A stretch of DNA of 64,000 nucleotides from Callorhinus ursinus (Eukaryota > Chordata > Mammalia > Carnivora > Otariidae). Each line of letters opens with the position of its first letter. The first letter of the stretch is position 1. The stretch is taken from the NCBI RefSeq assembly GCF_003265705.1, contig NW_020312775.1, positions 9,117,055 to 9,181,054 of the forward strand. The letters run 5' to 3'. The position numbers and the translations under genes are program-made. Shown in pieces: positions 34,115-45,421 of this stretch. The notes beneath the pieces were generated by a model. The model worked only from the letters and a program-made list of their open reading frames with translations. It was not told where the DNA came from and did not search any database.

Positions 34115-36081
34115 ATGGCACTAAGTACATATCAATAATCAGTCTAAATGTAAATGGACTAACCACTCTAATCAAAGGACATAGGGTGTCAGAATGGATA
34201 AAAAATAATACCCATTGATATGCTGCCTACAAGAGACTCATTTTAGACCTAAAGATATCTGAAGATGGAAAGTGAGGGGATGGAGAACGATCTGTCATGC
34301 AAATGGACATCAAAAGAAAGCTGGAGTAGCAATACTTCTATAAGACAAACTAGATTTTAAAGCAAAGACTGTAACAAAAGATGAGGAAGATCCTTATATC
34401 ATAATAAAAGGGACTATCCAAGAAGATCTAATAATTGTAAATATTTATGTTCCCAACTTGGGAGCACCCAAATATATAAGACAACTTATAACAAACATAA
34501 AGGAATTCATTGATAATAATACAATAATAGTAGAGGACATAAACATCCCACTTACATCAATGGATAGATCATCTAAGCAGAAAATCAACAAGGAAACACT
34601 GGAGCAGATGGACTTAAAAGATATATTCAGAACATTGCCTTCTAAAGCAGCAGAATACACATTCAAGAGCACATGTGATATTCTCCAGAATAGATCACAT
34701 ACTAGGTCACAAATCAGGCCTCAAGAAGTACAGAAAGATTTAGATTGTACCATGCAGCTTTTCTGTCCACAACACTATGAAACTTGAAGTCAATCACAAG
34801 AAAAAAATTTGGGAAGACCACGATTACATGGAGGTTAAAGAACATCTTACAAAGAATGAATGGGTTAACCAGGAAATTAAGAAATTAAAAAAAAAAATAC
34901 ATGGAAATGAAATGAAAATACGATGGTCCAAAACCTTTGGGATGCAGCAAAAGTAGTCATATGAGGGAAGTATATAGCAATACAGGCCTATCTCAAGAAG
35001 CAGGAAAAATCTCAAATATACAGCTTATCCTTACAAATAAAGGAGCTAGAAAAAGAACAAAAAATGAAGCCTAAAGCCAGCAGAAGAAGTGAAATAATAA
35101 AAATTAGAGAAGAAATACATGATATAAAAACAAACAAATTAAAAAAAGAACAGTAGAACAGATCAATGAAATCAAGAGCTGGTTCTTTGAAATAATCAAT
35201 AAAACTTATAAACCCCTAGCCAGACTTATCAAAAAAATAAAGAGAAAGGACCCACATAAATAAAATCACAAATGAGAGAGGAGAAATAACAATCAGCACC
35301 ACAGATATACAATTATAAGAGAATATTATGAAAAATTATATGCAACAAATTGGACAATCTGGAAGAAATGGATAAATTTCTAGAGGCATATAAACTACCA
35401 AAGCTAAAACAGGAAGAAATAAAAAAATTTGAACACACCAATAACCAGCAAAGAAATTGAATTAGTAATCAAAAATTTCCCAACAAAACATAAGTCCAGT
35501 GTCAGACAACTTTGCAAGGGAATTCCACCAAACATTTAAAGAAAAGTTAATACTTATTCTCTCAAACTGTTCCAAAAAATAGAAATGGAAGGAAAATGTC
35601 CATACTCTTCCTATGAGGACAACATTAACTTGATTTCAAAACCAGACCAAGACTCCACTAAAAACAGAATTGTAGGACAATATCCTTGATGAACATGGAT
35701 GCAAAATTTTTCAACAAATACTAGCAAATATAATCCAACAGTACATTAAATGAATCATTCACCATGATCAAGTGGGATTTATTCCTGGGTTGCAAGGGTG
35801 GTTCAACATTCACAAATCAATCAATGTGATATACTACATTTATAAATGAAAGGATAAAAGCCGTATGATCCTCTCAATGAATGCAGAAAAATTATTTGAC
35901 AAAGTACAACATCCATTCCTGATAAAAATTCTTGACAAAGTAGGGAGAGAGGGAACATAGCTCAACATTCATAAAGGACAAATAGGAAAAACCCACAGCT
36001 AATATTATCCTTAATGGAGAAATGCTGAAAGCTTTTCCTTTACTGTCAGGAACAAGACAGGGATGTCCACTCTCACCAACT
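34115..36081 (+). pseudogene. L1-C ORF2, first part, decayed
   Basis: Endonuclease fragments run 34130-34790 (109-codon piece at 34458), then linker and RT up to the region just before the Phe-x-Asp-Asp motif. It stops where the CDK2AP1 retrocopy begins (CACTCTCACCAAC) and resumes at 38449. Confidence 0.9.
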
Positions 36082-36160
36082 TTTTTTAATGAAAATAAGC
36101 TTTATTAGATCAAGTAATAAATATATACAAAGATGCAAACAGTAATTAGTCATTTTCTTT

Positions 36161-36766
36161 TTTTTTTAGGGAAGTGCAAATTTTTTTTTATTATGTTATG
36201 TTAATCACCATACATTACATCATTAGTTTTTAATGTAGTGTTCCATGATTCATTGTTTGTGTATAACACCCAGTGCTCCATGCAGTACATGCCCTCTTTA
36301 ATACCCATCACCAGGCTAACCCATCCCCCCACCCCCTTCCCCTCTAAAACCCTCAATTTGTTTCTCAGAGTCCATAGTCTCTCATGGTTCATCTCCCTTC
36401 CCAATTTCCACCCCCCCTTCATTTTTCCCTTCCTGCAATCTTCTTCTTTTTTTTATTTTAACATACAATGTATTATTTGTTTCAGAGGTACAGGTCTGTG
36501 ATTCAACAGTATTACACAATTCACAGTGCTCACCATAGCACATACCCTCCCCAATGTCTATCACCCAGCCACCCCATGCCTCCCACCCCCACCACTCCAG
36601 CAACCCTCAGTTTCTTTTCTGAGATTAAGAATTCCTCATATCAGTGAGATCATATGATTCATGTCTTTCTCTGATTGACTTATTTCGCTCAGCATAATAC
36701 CCTCCAGTTCCATCCATGTCATTGCAAATGGCAAGATTTCATTCCTTTTGATGGCTGCATAATATT

Positions 36767-36817
<51 letters not shown>

Positions 36818-36884
36818 TACATCTTCTTTATCCATTCATTTGTCGATGAACATCTTGGCTCTTTCCATAGTTTGGCTATTGTGG
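36161..36884 (-). mobile_element. L1-D: 5'-truncated L1 inside the CDK2AP1 retrocopy
   Basis: It matches the carnivore L1 3' UTR and last part of ORF2, minus strand. Target copies attagtcattttcttt (36145-36160) and attaatcattttcttt (36885-36900) match 15 of 16. A (TG)n run of about 22 units sits at 36771-36814 inside it. Next to the tail there are two T runs separated by 12-13 bases (GGGAAGTGCAAA, 36169-36180), a possible tiny 3' transduction. Confidence 0.94.
36771..36814 (+). repeat. (TG)n microsatellite
   Basis: About 22 uninterrupted TG units, grown inside L1-D where other copies read CCATTGTGTATATATA. Confidence 0.97.
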
Positions 36885-37231
36885 ATTAATCATTTTCTTT
36901 CAAATGTTTGGATCAATTTACAGGAAAGGCAGAACTGAAATCCACGTACAGTGTTTGTAGGAAAATGTTGGGGGTTCTTATTAGGTTAGGTTTTGTAGGT
37001 TGCTCTTTCTTCTGTATTTATAACTTGTACATTTTTTAAACTGATCCCAAAGCACTTATAGCGATGCAAGCAAATGCTTAAGCACAAAAGATGTTCCATT
37101 AAGTGGAATCCACACAATGTGGCAAATGTATGCACTAAAAACAACCCACAGAGTTGTTGTATTAGCTTATGAAAAGGAACAAAAAACAAAAAGAATCTGG
37201 GTAAAATAACTGTATTTAAAATAAGTGATGA

Positions 37232-37417
37232 GGGTGCCTGGGTGGCTCAGTCGTTAAGTGTCTGCCTTCGGCTCAGGTCATGATCCCAAGGTCCTGGGAT
37301 CGAGTCCCACATCAGGCTCCCTGCTCAGCGGGAAGCCTGCTTCTCCCTCTCCCACTCCCCCTGCTTGTGTTCCTGCTCTTGCTGTGTCTCTCTGTCAAAT
37401 AAACAAAAACAAAATCT

Positions 37418-37448
<31 letters not shown>

Positions 37449-37479
37449 CATAAATACATAAATACATAAATAAATAAAT
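37232..37479 (+). mobile_element. Can-SINE with long AATA tail, in CDK2AP1 3' UTR
   Basis: A near-consensus copy (GGGTGCCTGGGTGGCTCAGTCG head). The tail is a long AAAT/ACAT microsatellite (about 37415-37479). Target copies aaaataagtgatga (37218-37231 and 37480-37493) match perfectly. It looks like one of the youngest insertions here. Confidence 0.97.
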
Positions 37480-37792
37480 AAAATAAGTGATGAAAAGGAG
37501 ACACTGGTATCTTTCCTGTGAGATAGGTATCTTTTACATACATCTTTTAAATCAATGCTTACAACAAAAACAAAAACAAAACCCTGGGTAGTTCTTAACT
37601 ATATAAAATGTAAATCCTGATCAACTACAAAATATTTTTCGATCTCAGAGCCTCATGAGCCATGGGAGGGACACAGGAAGGAGAAACCAATCCATTACCA
37701 TTTTGAAAACAAGAGTTTCATCTGAACATGGGAGATGAGCTGTAATTTCTCATCTTGGAGGGAAACGGAAAACCTTCCACACTAACAGGCAA

Positions 37793-38140
37793 CTAGGATC
37801 TGGTATTCTGTTCCATTTCAACCAAGCACTCTGGAACCAGCCTTCTGGTCTGACTAATGCCTCATTTTACTCTCTCCCTGGCTCTCTTGCTCCCCACATA
37901 CATGGGTCTAATCTCTTTCCCCAACTCCTCCATAATGGCCAACAGTTCAGCATATTTGTTTTGGGTTACATGGCTGTTCCCAGTTCCCTGGGTGCACACT
38001 GGAGATGGTGGCCTGTAGTCACTCAGCAGGTAGTGGTACCATGAGGATGTCACCAGACTGGTGTAGGGTGGGTGGATGCTCCCAGCAGTACTGAGGGCGG
38101 GGGAAGACATGTGCACAGCCAAGTTTGGTTTCTAAGACAT
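37793..38140 (-). pseudogene. CDK2AP1: CDK2AP1-like coding sequence, two stops
   Basis: From ATG (38140-38138) to TAG (37795-37793) are 115 codons plus a stop, the same length as the mammalian CDK2-associated protein 1, a small nuclear protein known to bind CDK2 and to be part of the NuRD chromatin complex. Conserved blocks include LLSDY, TQGTGNS and [18 protein letters not shown] (37905-37960 region). Codon 3 is TAG (38134-38132) and codon 93 is TGA (37864-37862). There are many substitutions but no frameshift. The parent has introns; here the sequence is continuous, which marks a retrocopy. The 86-codon ORF from an inner ATG is not a gene in its own right. Confidence 0.93.
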
Positions 38141-38448
38141 CTCCCTGATCAGTGGGGTGCCCTGGCAGGGGCTCTGAAGGGCCAGGCTCATGAGGGTGGC
38201 AGTGGAGTCCGTGGCAAGGCCAGGTGGCAACAAGACAGACCCACAGCCTACTGCCCGGCTATGTGCCCCCATCACCTCCTGCACACTTTTTGTTGTTGAC
38301 GGTTGGGGCCTCAGGAGCAAATATGACTGCCCCTCACCCTGAGACCCATTTCAGGGTATCACCCATATATCAGGAATGCTGGTGCAGGGGCAGCCACAAA
38401 CTTTGAGCAGACCCATCAGAGAGGCCCTGGCCAGGAGGGCTCACCACT

Positions 38449-39640
38449 GTTAATTAACATAGTACTGGAAGTCCTAACTTCAGCAATCAGACAACAAAAA
38501 GAAATAAAGTGTACCCAAATCTGCAAGGAAGAAGTCAAACTTTCACTATTGCAGATGATGATACTCTATGTAGAAAATCCAAAAAACTTCACCGAAAAAT
38601 TCCTAGAACTGATACACAAATTCAGTAAATTTGCAGGATACAAAATCAACATACAGAAATCTGTTGCATTTCTATACACTGATAATGAAGCAGCAAAAAG
38701 AGAAATCAAGGAATCTATCCTATTTACAATTCCACCAAAAACCATAAGATACCTAGGAATAAACCTAACCAAAGAGGTAAAAGATCTGTACTCTGAAAAC
38801 TATAAAACACTGATGAAAGAAATTGGAAGATGACACAAAGAAATGGAAAAACATTCCATGCTCATGGAACGGAAGGACAAATATTGTTAAAATGCCTATA
38901 CTACCCAAAACAGTTTATACATTTAATACAATCCTTATCAAAATACCACGAACATTTTTCACAGAGCTGGAAGAAACAATCCTAAAATTTGTATGGAACA
39001 CAAAAGATCCCAAATAGCCAAAGCAGCCTTGAAAAAGCAAAGCAAAGCTGGAGGCATCAGAATTCTGGACTTCAAGTTATATTACAAAGCTGTAGTGGTG
39101 GGAATGCAAACTGGTGCAGCCACTCAGGAAACAGTATGGAAGTTCCTCAAAAGGTTAAAAATAGAACTACCCTGGGGTGCCTGGATGGTTCAGTAGGTTA
39201 ACCATCTGACTCTTGATTTTGGCTCAGGTCATGATCTCAGTGTTGTGAGATCAAGCCCCATGCTCAGCATGGAGCCTGCTTAAGATTCTCCCCCTCTTCC
39301 TCAGCCCCTTGCCCCATTCATGCACACCTGCACACACTCTCAGTCTCTCTCTCTTAAAAAACAAAAAGAAAAACAAAACAGAACTACCCTATGATCCAGC
39401 AATTGCACTACTAGGTATTTACCCAAAGAAAACAAAAAATACTAATTTGAAAGGACATATGCACCCTCATGTTTATAGCATTATTATCAATAATATCCAA
39501 ATTATGGAAAGAACCCAAATGTCCATGGACTGATGAATGGATAAGGAAGACAGGTATATATATAATGGAATCTTAGCCATAGAAAAGAATGAAATCTTGC
39601 CATTTGCAGGGACATGGATGGAGCTAGAGAGTATTATGCT
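38449..39640 (+). pseudogene. L1-C ORF2, second part, decayed
   Basis: It resumes RT at the residues that follow the retrocopy's entry point. The usual Phe-Ala-Asp-Asp site is damaged (Leu-Leu-Gln then Met-Met-Ile around 38545-38560, by a small indel). The thumb region (38549-39017) and C-terminal region (39385-39640) follow. A Can-SINE splits it at 39174. Confidence 0.9.
39174..39379 (+). mobile_element. Can-SINE in the 3' part of L1-C ORF2
   Basis: GGGGTGCCTGGATGGTTCAGTAGG head, TGACTCTTGATTTTGGCTCAGG variant core, A-rich tail. Target copies agaactaccct (39163-39173 and 39380-39390) match perfectly and lie inside L1 coding sequence. Confidence 0.96.
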
Positions 39641-39980
39641 AAGCAAAGTAAGTCAGTCAGAGAAAGACAAATAACATATGATTTCACCCATACGTGGAAT
39701 ATCAGAAACAAAACAGATGGACATAGGGGGAAAAAAAAGAGGCAATCCAGTAAACAGTCTTACTTAAAGAGAGTAAACTGAAGGTTACTGGTGGGGAAGT
39801 AGGCATGGGGATGGGTTAAATATTTGATGGGGATTAAGGAGGCACCTTTTGGGACAAGCACCTGGGTATTGTATGTAAGTGATGAATCACTGAATTCTAC
39901 ACCTGAAGCTAGTATTACACTGTATGTTAAGTAACTGGAATTTAAATAAAAATTGAAGAAAAAGAAGATTCAGCCTGGGT

Positions 39981-41830
39981 GGTAGTCATTTGAAGACTTA
40001 GCTAGGACAATAGGATCAAATTTAAAAATGCCTCATTCACATGGTTGTTAAAAGATGCAGTTCTTTCCCATATGGACGTTTTCTCCTGACACAGCAGCTG
40101 GCTCAGCCCAGATTGAGTGATCAAGGAAAGAGGGGAAAGTCACAGTGCCTTTAGGACCTAGTCTCAGAAGTCACACACTGTCTTTTCTGCATTTTTCTAT
40201 TCATTAACAGCAAGTCTCTAAGTCTGCATACACTCAGGAAAGGGGAATTAAGTTCTACCTCTTAAAGGGAGGGAGACCAAAGAATTTGTGGACATACTTA
40301 AAACCATCTCTCCAGCCAGTTACTCAGGGCACATTAAATAATCTAGCCTTTGAGTGAGGGACTTGACAAGAACTAAAAGCACGGCATTCAGGCACCCAAA
40401 AGCTAAGCTGACTCAAATTTAGGACAGGAAATTAGCTCCCAAAAGGGAAATGGAGTTTAATTCATTACCTTAACTAAAGAATTGAAAATTGTTTAGCATA
40501 TTCAACTTTGTTGTAGAGAGCAGGAAGAGCAGCAATTTAGTGGACACAGAAGTGCCCAGGGAGTAGTCCTACATATACTGCATACTGGGCAGTTTAAAAC
40601 AGTAAAATTGAAGGGAAGTTTTCCAATATAGTTCTAGGATAGGTCAATAATGCTTCAGGCACTGAGCAAGGAAGAAACAACGGTTGAAGGCCTTTACAAC
40701 TGGTAATGATGGGCTTGGGGAAGCAGGAATTGACAGAGATGACTTTTCATGATATATAGATAAGTATGATGTCAAGATAGATATTGCAAGTCCCTCAGTG
40801 AGAAAATACATGAAAAGAACCTTGAGATAACTGGTACAAAGCTCAAAGCTGGTAGTGTCTTGTTGCCTGCACCCTTCCAGCACACACCCTGGTTTACACA
40901 TAGTAGCAAAGTGTAGTAAATGATAAGGGGAAGAAAGTTATTCCAAATTTCCTGTCTCCCTTCATTAACCACTGCTTCCTATCCTGGTAATATATTAGTA
41001 GAATATCCAACTTTGTTATCACAGGGATGGCATCCTCAGAACTCCACCACCACAATAGGGGTGACAGAGTCTATCACTACTGTTCAGCTAATGGTCTAAT
41101 TACTGATGTTATTTTAGCAGATAAATGATAGTGGTTGATGTACTTTGTCAGTCTTCTTTGATCCTCACCCTGTAACTACAGTTTCAACACCTCTAGGCAA
41201 ATCATCACAATTTTAATGAGTGTAAACCTAGAAGTCACCAGGGGAAGTTTGTAAGGAACTCTCAGGAGAAGGAGGATATAGAGATAATGAGAATTCACTA
41301 GCCTAGTTATATGTATTCAGGGTATGTGATTCAGAAAGGTTGATTCCTTCCTAAAAAGAATCAGAGCTAATAGTTGAGGAAAATGAAGAAGATATAAACA
41401 GTATTCTAATCTCTGGAATTTACCTCTTCATTAAAATAGTCCCAGAGGTTTCTAGTTTGAAAGAAACCTCAATATTTACATTCTCTGCTACACAAAGCGT
41501 CATCGATGCTACCTCATTGAAATAATATCATCTAAATATTTTTCATTGGGTAGAGGTCTTACATGATTCAATTTTAGTTGCTCTGCAGTAGTTCACAGAA
41601 AGGAACAATTTTGTTCTATAATCAAGGCAGGAGGCAGAGAAAAACTGGCAGAATTATGAGTCTGAAAATATTTTATGTAAGCAATACTTTGTATAAGAAA
41701 TCTTTATAAACAAATGCATTAATATATTTTTGTGGTGATGATCACTGCTAGTGGCACATATATTTTCATTTAATTTAGCAAAAATTATGCTTGAATGTTG
41801 GTGAGGTAATAGATGAGAAGGGAAATAAAT
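39981..41830. other. Unassigned DNA, 1.85 kb
   Basis: This is the longest stretch with nothing I can name: no reading frame over about 85 codons, no SINE or L1. It may be unique genomic sequence. Confidence 0.5.

Positions 41831-41832
<2 letters not shown>

Positions 41833-41879
<47 letters not shown>
41833..41879 (+). repeat. (CA)n microsatellite
   Basis: About 23 uninterrupted CA units. The Val-Cys repeat ORF on the other strand is a by-product. Confidence 0.98.
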
Positions 41880-41881
<2 letters not shown>

Positions 41882-41934
41882 CCACATCTAAAGCAAATTC
41901 AGACTTATGAAATCTCACTTTAAAATCAGTGCTT

Positions 41935-42362
41935 GGGGTGCCTGGGTGGCTCAGTGGGTTAAGAATCTGACTTAGATCTCAGGATCCTGGGATAGAGCCA
42001 GAATCTGGCTCCATGCTCAGTGGGGAGTGTGCCTGTCCCTCTCACTCTCCCTCTGCCCCTCACCCTGCTCGTGCTCACTTTCTCTCTCTCTTTAATAAAT
42101 AAATAAATAAATAAAATCTTTAAAAAATAAAATAAGGGTGCCTGGGTGGCTCAGTTGATTAAGCGATTGCCTTCAGCTCAGGTCATGATCCTGGAGTCCC
42201 GGGATCAAGTCCCACATCGGGCTCCCTGCTCAGCAGGGAGTCTGCTTCTCCCTCTGACCCTCTTCCCTCTCATGCTTTCTATCTCTCATTCTCTCTCTCT
42301 CAAATAAATAAATAAAATCTTTAAAAAATAAAAAATAAAAAATCATAAATAATAAATAAAAT
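41935..42362 (+). mobile_element. Tandem Can-SINE pair (dimer)
   Basis: Two head-to-tail SINEs: 41935-42134 and 42135-42362. The first has a shortened core (TTAAGAATCTGACTTAGATCTCAGGATCC); the second is fuller. Only the outer edges show a duplication: aaaatcagtgctt (41922-41934) and aaaatcaatgct (42363-42374), so the second copy entered the tail of the first or the two moved together. Confidence 0.94.
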
Positions 42363-42374
42363 AAAATCAATGCT

Positions 42375-43129
42375 CAATTTTTGTCAGAATAATATTCAAT
42401 TTAGCAGTTTCTTTTCTCATTTCTTTTATTTCTCTCCAACCTCGTGTGTCAAGTTCCTAGCTTCTGTCCACTCAACTTTTTTTTTTTAATCCTTTCCAGT
42501 CTCTTCACAGTTGGTTATATATCAAAGGGCGTTGTTCTCCAGAAGGTTGGGAAATACCCTGTCTGTGAACAACTTTGTATTTAACTATGTTTCTCTAAGA
42601 GCACAGGTTTTATTTCTCTCTTCTCCTTAATGTTACTCTTCTCTGTCTAGTTGCATGAATCTGGTTCCCTTTTATATTGTTGAAGAACTATATTTTTGGA
42701 TTCCTTTTACAGTATTTATACAGTTGGTATAACAATGTCTTTATTCTATTTGATTAAGGTGGAATCTAGAGAAAGGTGTTCCTCAATCTCCTTCACTTTC
42801 TCCTCAGTGTCACTTCTATAGCACATACATATCTGCTCACTTCAGATAAAAAGATGAATATAATACCTTCCCTGCAAGTTACAGAAGTAGCCCTTTGGCT
42901 TCTATAATTCTTTTGTTCAGACTAGTGGAATTCTTATCTTTTGGAGTGTTTTTTTTTTAATAATTTTTGGTTTATTGTCATAGGATAATATCCTGGCTTC
43001 CAGTTTAGTGTTTTTCCACTTTAAAGGCAGTCCCCTTCTGTCGTATACAATTTAGTCTTTGAACCATGTTTGAGAGTAAAACACCTAGACTTACTTTTTT
43101 TTCTTGGATTATAATTTTATTTTATTTAT
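42375..43129. other. Unassigned T-rich DNA
   Basis: No gene or named repeat is seen. Confidence 0.4.
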
Positions 43130-43225
43130 TTTTTTATTATTATGTTCAGTTAGCCACCATATAGTACATTGTTAGTTTTTGATGTAGTGTTCAACGATTC
43201 ATTAGTTGTGTATAACACCCAGTTA
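43130..43225 (-). mobile_element. L1-H: very short L1 3' end
   Basis: TTATGTTCAGTTAGCCACCATATAGTACATTG ... CATTAGTTGTGTATAACACCCAGT is the last 95 bp or so of a related L1, minus strand. Confidence 0.85.
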
Positions 43226-43347
43226 AACTTTCTTTTTATTGGAAGACACAAGGTGGGGAAGAGTGCTTTAAAAGAGCTAAAAATATCCTGTTGTCCCAAA
43301 TGCCTTCTTTGGACTTTAGGATCTGGAATGTGAGCTGTAAGCACATT

Positions 43348-43360
43348 TTTTTTTAAGATT

Positions 43361-43399
<39 letters not shown>

Positions 43400-43561
43400 T
43401 TTGGTGAGAGAGAGCACAAGCAGGGAGAATGTCAGGCAGAGGGAGAAGCAGGCTCTCCCCTCTGAGGAAGGAACCTGACGTGAGGCTCGATCGCAGGACC
43501 CTGGGATCATGACCTGAGCCAAAGGCAGATGCTTAACTGACTGAGCCACCCCGGCATCCCG
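43348..43561 (-). mobile_element. Can-SINE, minus strand, long (TTTA)n tail
   Basis: The head reverse complement is at 43538-43561 and the core at 43490-43520; about ten TTTA units form the tail (43360-43402). Flanks gtaagcacattt (43336-43347) and gtgaacacattt (43562-43573) are a worn duplication. Confidence 0.94.
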
Positions 43562-43573
43562 AGTGAACACATT

Positions 43574-44139
43574 TCTAAGTACAATTGCATTGTTCCTAAG
43601 GTCTGGGGAAGGTCACTTCAGGCATTTCCTTTCCCGTAGGTCCTTTGGCCTTATACACATACACTCATGGAGGCAAGAGGAGATACTGAGGCAAGAAAGG
43701 ACTTGCTAGATATAACTGGAGGAGAAGTGGGGTAAAATGATTTATCTTCCTTGACCACCACAATAAAAGCAGAGTAAATCCTCTTTTAGGTCCTTAACAC
43801 TCCACAAGACTCCCTAAATGGCTCTCATTCACCCTCCTCACTGACTGCTTACAGTTTGGCACTCTAGCAACAATGGGTGTAAGTTTGAGGAAGAGCAAAG
43901 TACTTGAGCCATAGTATAAAACACTCATCAAGGTCAGTTTCTTAAATAAGCCAGATCTGGATTCCATCTTTGTTAGGTAAAAGCAGGAGCTTAGATTGGG
44001 TATAAAGGAGGCATTAGATACAATTGGCTAAAGGTTGGTGAGGAAGACAATTTGCTTTCTTTCTTGAAGTTTTTTGTTCAATCGTTTCTCAGCATCTTTT
44101 TTTTTTCCCCATCATCTTTGAAATGAAAGTGGAACATCT
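43574..44139. other. Unassigned DNA
   Basis: No gene or named repeat is seen. Confidence 0.4.
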
Positions 44140-44640
44140 TAGTTTAGCATACAGGTATTTTCATGCTCTAGCCTCATCTTACCTTCTTCCATCTCCCAAC
44201 TTCACTGCTCACCAATCACTGCACTCTATTCTCCAGTCTTTCCGTACCACATTAAATTCCAGAACATACCATGGTGCATCACAGAATCTTCCCACATGAT
44301 TCTAATACTGCCCTTATCATCCTTGTGCACCACTACATTACAGTCATCTGTTCACATTCTACTCATCTCCTAAATTTTAGTTTACATATCACATTTCCAC
44401 AGAAAGCCCGTGCCTGACCTCTTGGGGTACTGAACAACCATTCTTTCCTCCTAAATGTTCCTGTAATAACTCATTCTAATCTATTTTTACACATTACCAT
44501 ATTAGATTGTATTGTCTATTTTTTAAATGTCTGTATTCACATTGGGCTGAGGTCATTTTTTGAAAAGGACTGATTTACATCCTTGTGTTAATCCCGGAAC
44601 TTTACATGTAATGAATGTTAATAAATATTGAATGAATACA
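44140..44640 (+). repeat. L2 fragment, long
   Basis: From ATACAGGTATTTTCATGC to AATGTTAATAAATATTGAATGAAT the sequence follows the L2 3' region, including the AGAAAGCCCGTGCCTGACC block (44401) and the AATAAATATTGAATGAA end. Confidence 0.7.
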
Positions 44641-44939
44641 TGAGAATGTGATGTTTAATTGGAAAGACAGATCTTGAATTCTGGCCATGTCTAGAGATTT
44701 ATTAATAATTGATGAGATAGCAGACTATAGATTTTAAAACAAATAAAAATAACAAAACTTCATTTGCTCACTTGCAGTAACTGGATGAAATTGAGCATTT
44801 GGTGAGAAATTAATGACTTGATCTTTACACCAAACGTTGTACATTCAGCTACAGTCCATTTTATTTTCATAAAACATTTAGAATGCAGTGTCACATAATC
44901 TTTCAATAAAATTGTTGTCTAGATGACCATCTCTTCTGA

Positions 44940-45025
44940 AATATTATAACCCTCTTGAGGGTAAACATCATCATGCCTTGCAGTTTCTGGCACATAGTAG
45001 GAGCTTAATAAATATTGAGTAAATG
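44940..45025 (+). repeat. L2 3' end
   Basis: TTTCTGGCACATAGTAGGAGCTTAATAAATATTGAGTAAATG is the classical L2 terminus. Confidence 0.8.
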
Positions 45026-45039
45026 GGGAGCCTAAAATC

Positions 45040-45240
45040 AATAATATTTACAATAACTACCATTTATTGAGTGCTTCCTCTGTGCTTAGAATTTCGTGGG
45101 TGCTTTCTGTTTGATAACTACCATCATTTTCCCTATTTTACAGATGAGGAGGCTGAGAAGCAAAAAGAAATTGCAAAATTTTCGCAAGGTCAGACAGCTG
45201 GGGTATATACCATGCACTTTGGCTCTAGAGTCTGTCTTTT
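45040..45240 (-). repeat. MIR
   Basis: CTACCATTTATTGAGTGCTTCCTCTGTGC ... CCTATTTTACAGATGAGGAGGCTGAG ... AAGGTCAGACAGCTGG is a well-preserved MIR on the minus strand. Confidence 0.92.
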
Positions 45241-45421
45241 ACTACCACATGTGTGGATTTCCCTGCAACTATTCCAGTATACTCTTTACCTCCCTCCCCC
45301 CTTTTTTTGACCATGGATGAACTATCCACAATCCTGTCTGATAATCATTTCCATTTTCTTTTTAATACACTATCGCTTTATACATCACTAAGCAATATAC
45401 CATTGTTTGGCCAGTATTTTT

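Larger units (their letters stand above)
36082..38439 (-). pseudogene. CDK2AP1: CDK2AP1 processed pseudogene (retrocopy), whole extent
   Basis: The block reads on the minus strand as a spliced mRNA: GC-rich 5' UTR (38439-38141), coding part (38140-37793), long 3' UTR (37792-36082), poly(A) signal AATAAA (complement at about 36102-36107) and a short A run at 36081-36087. Approximate target copies ctcaccaact (36072-36081) and ctcaccact (38440-38448) flank it inside L1-C ORF2. Its 3' UTR was later hit by L1-D (36161-36884) and a Can-SINE (37232-37479). L1 machinery made this kind of copy. No promoter came along, so expression is not expected. Confidence 0.92.
31579..39964 (+). mobile_element. 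L1-C: full-length old LINE-1 with nested insertions
   Basis: Both edges are fixed by the perfect target duplication aagattcagcctgggt (31563-31578 and 39965-39980). The order is 5' UTR (31579-33120), ORF1 (about 33150-34030), ORF2 (34115-36081, resuming 38449-39640) and a 3' UTR ending in an A-rich tail. Removing the CDK2AP1 retrocopy block (36082-38439) and a SINE (39174-39379) leaves about 5.8 kb. ORF1 and ORF2 are dead, with many stops. It is an older subfamily than L1-B: the 3' end differs (CACCTGAAGCTAGTATTACACTG). Confidence 0.96.

Noticed and set aside
37862..38122. 86-codon minus ORF as a small gene
   Set aside because: It is the part of the CDK2AP1 retrocopy between its two stops, starting from an internal Met.
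41654..41887. ORF with Val-Cys repeats
   Set aside because: It is translation of the (CA)n microsatellite.
41935..42010. tRNA gene in SINE heads
   Set aside because: Can-SINE heads derive from tRNA but are mutated and followed by SINE bodies; none reads as a working tRNA.
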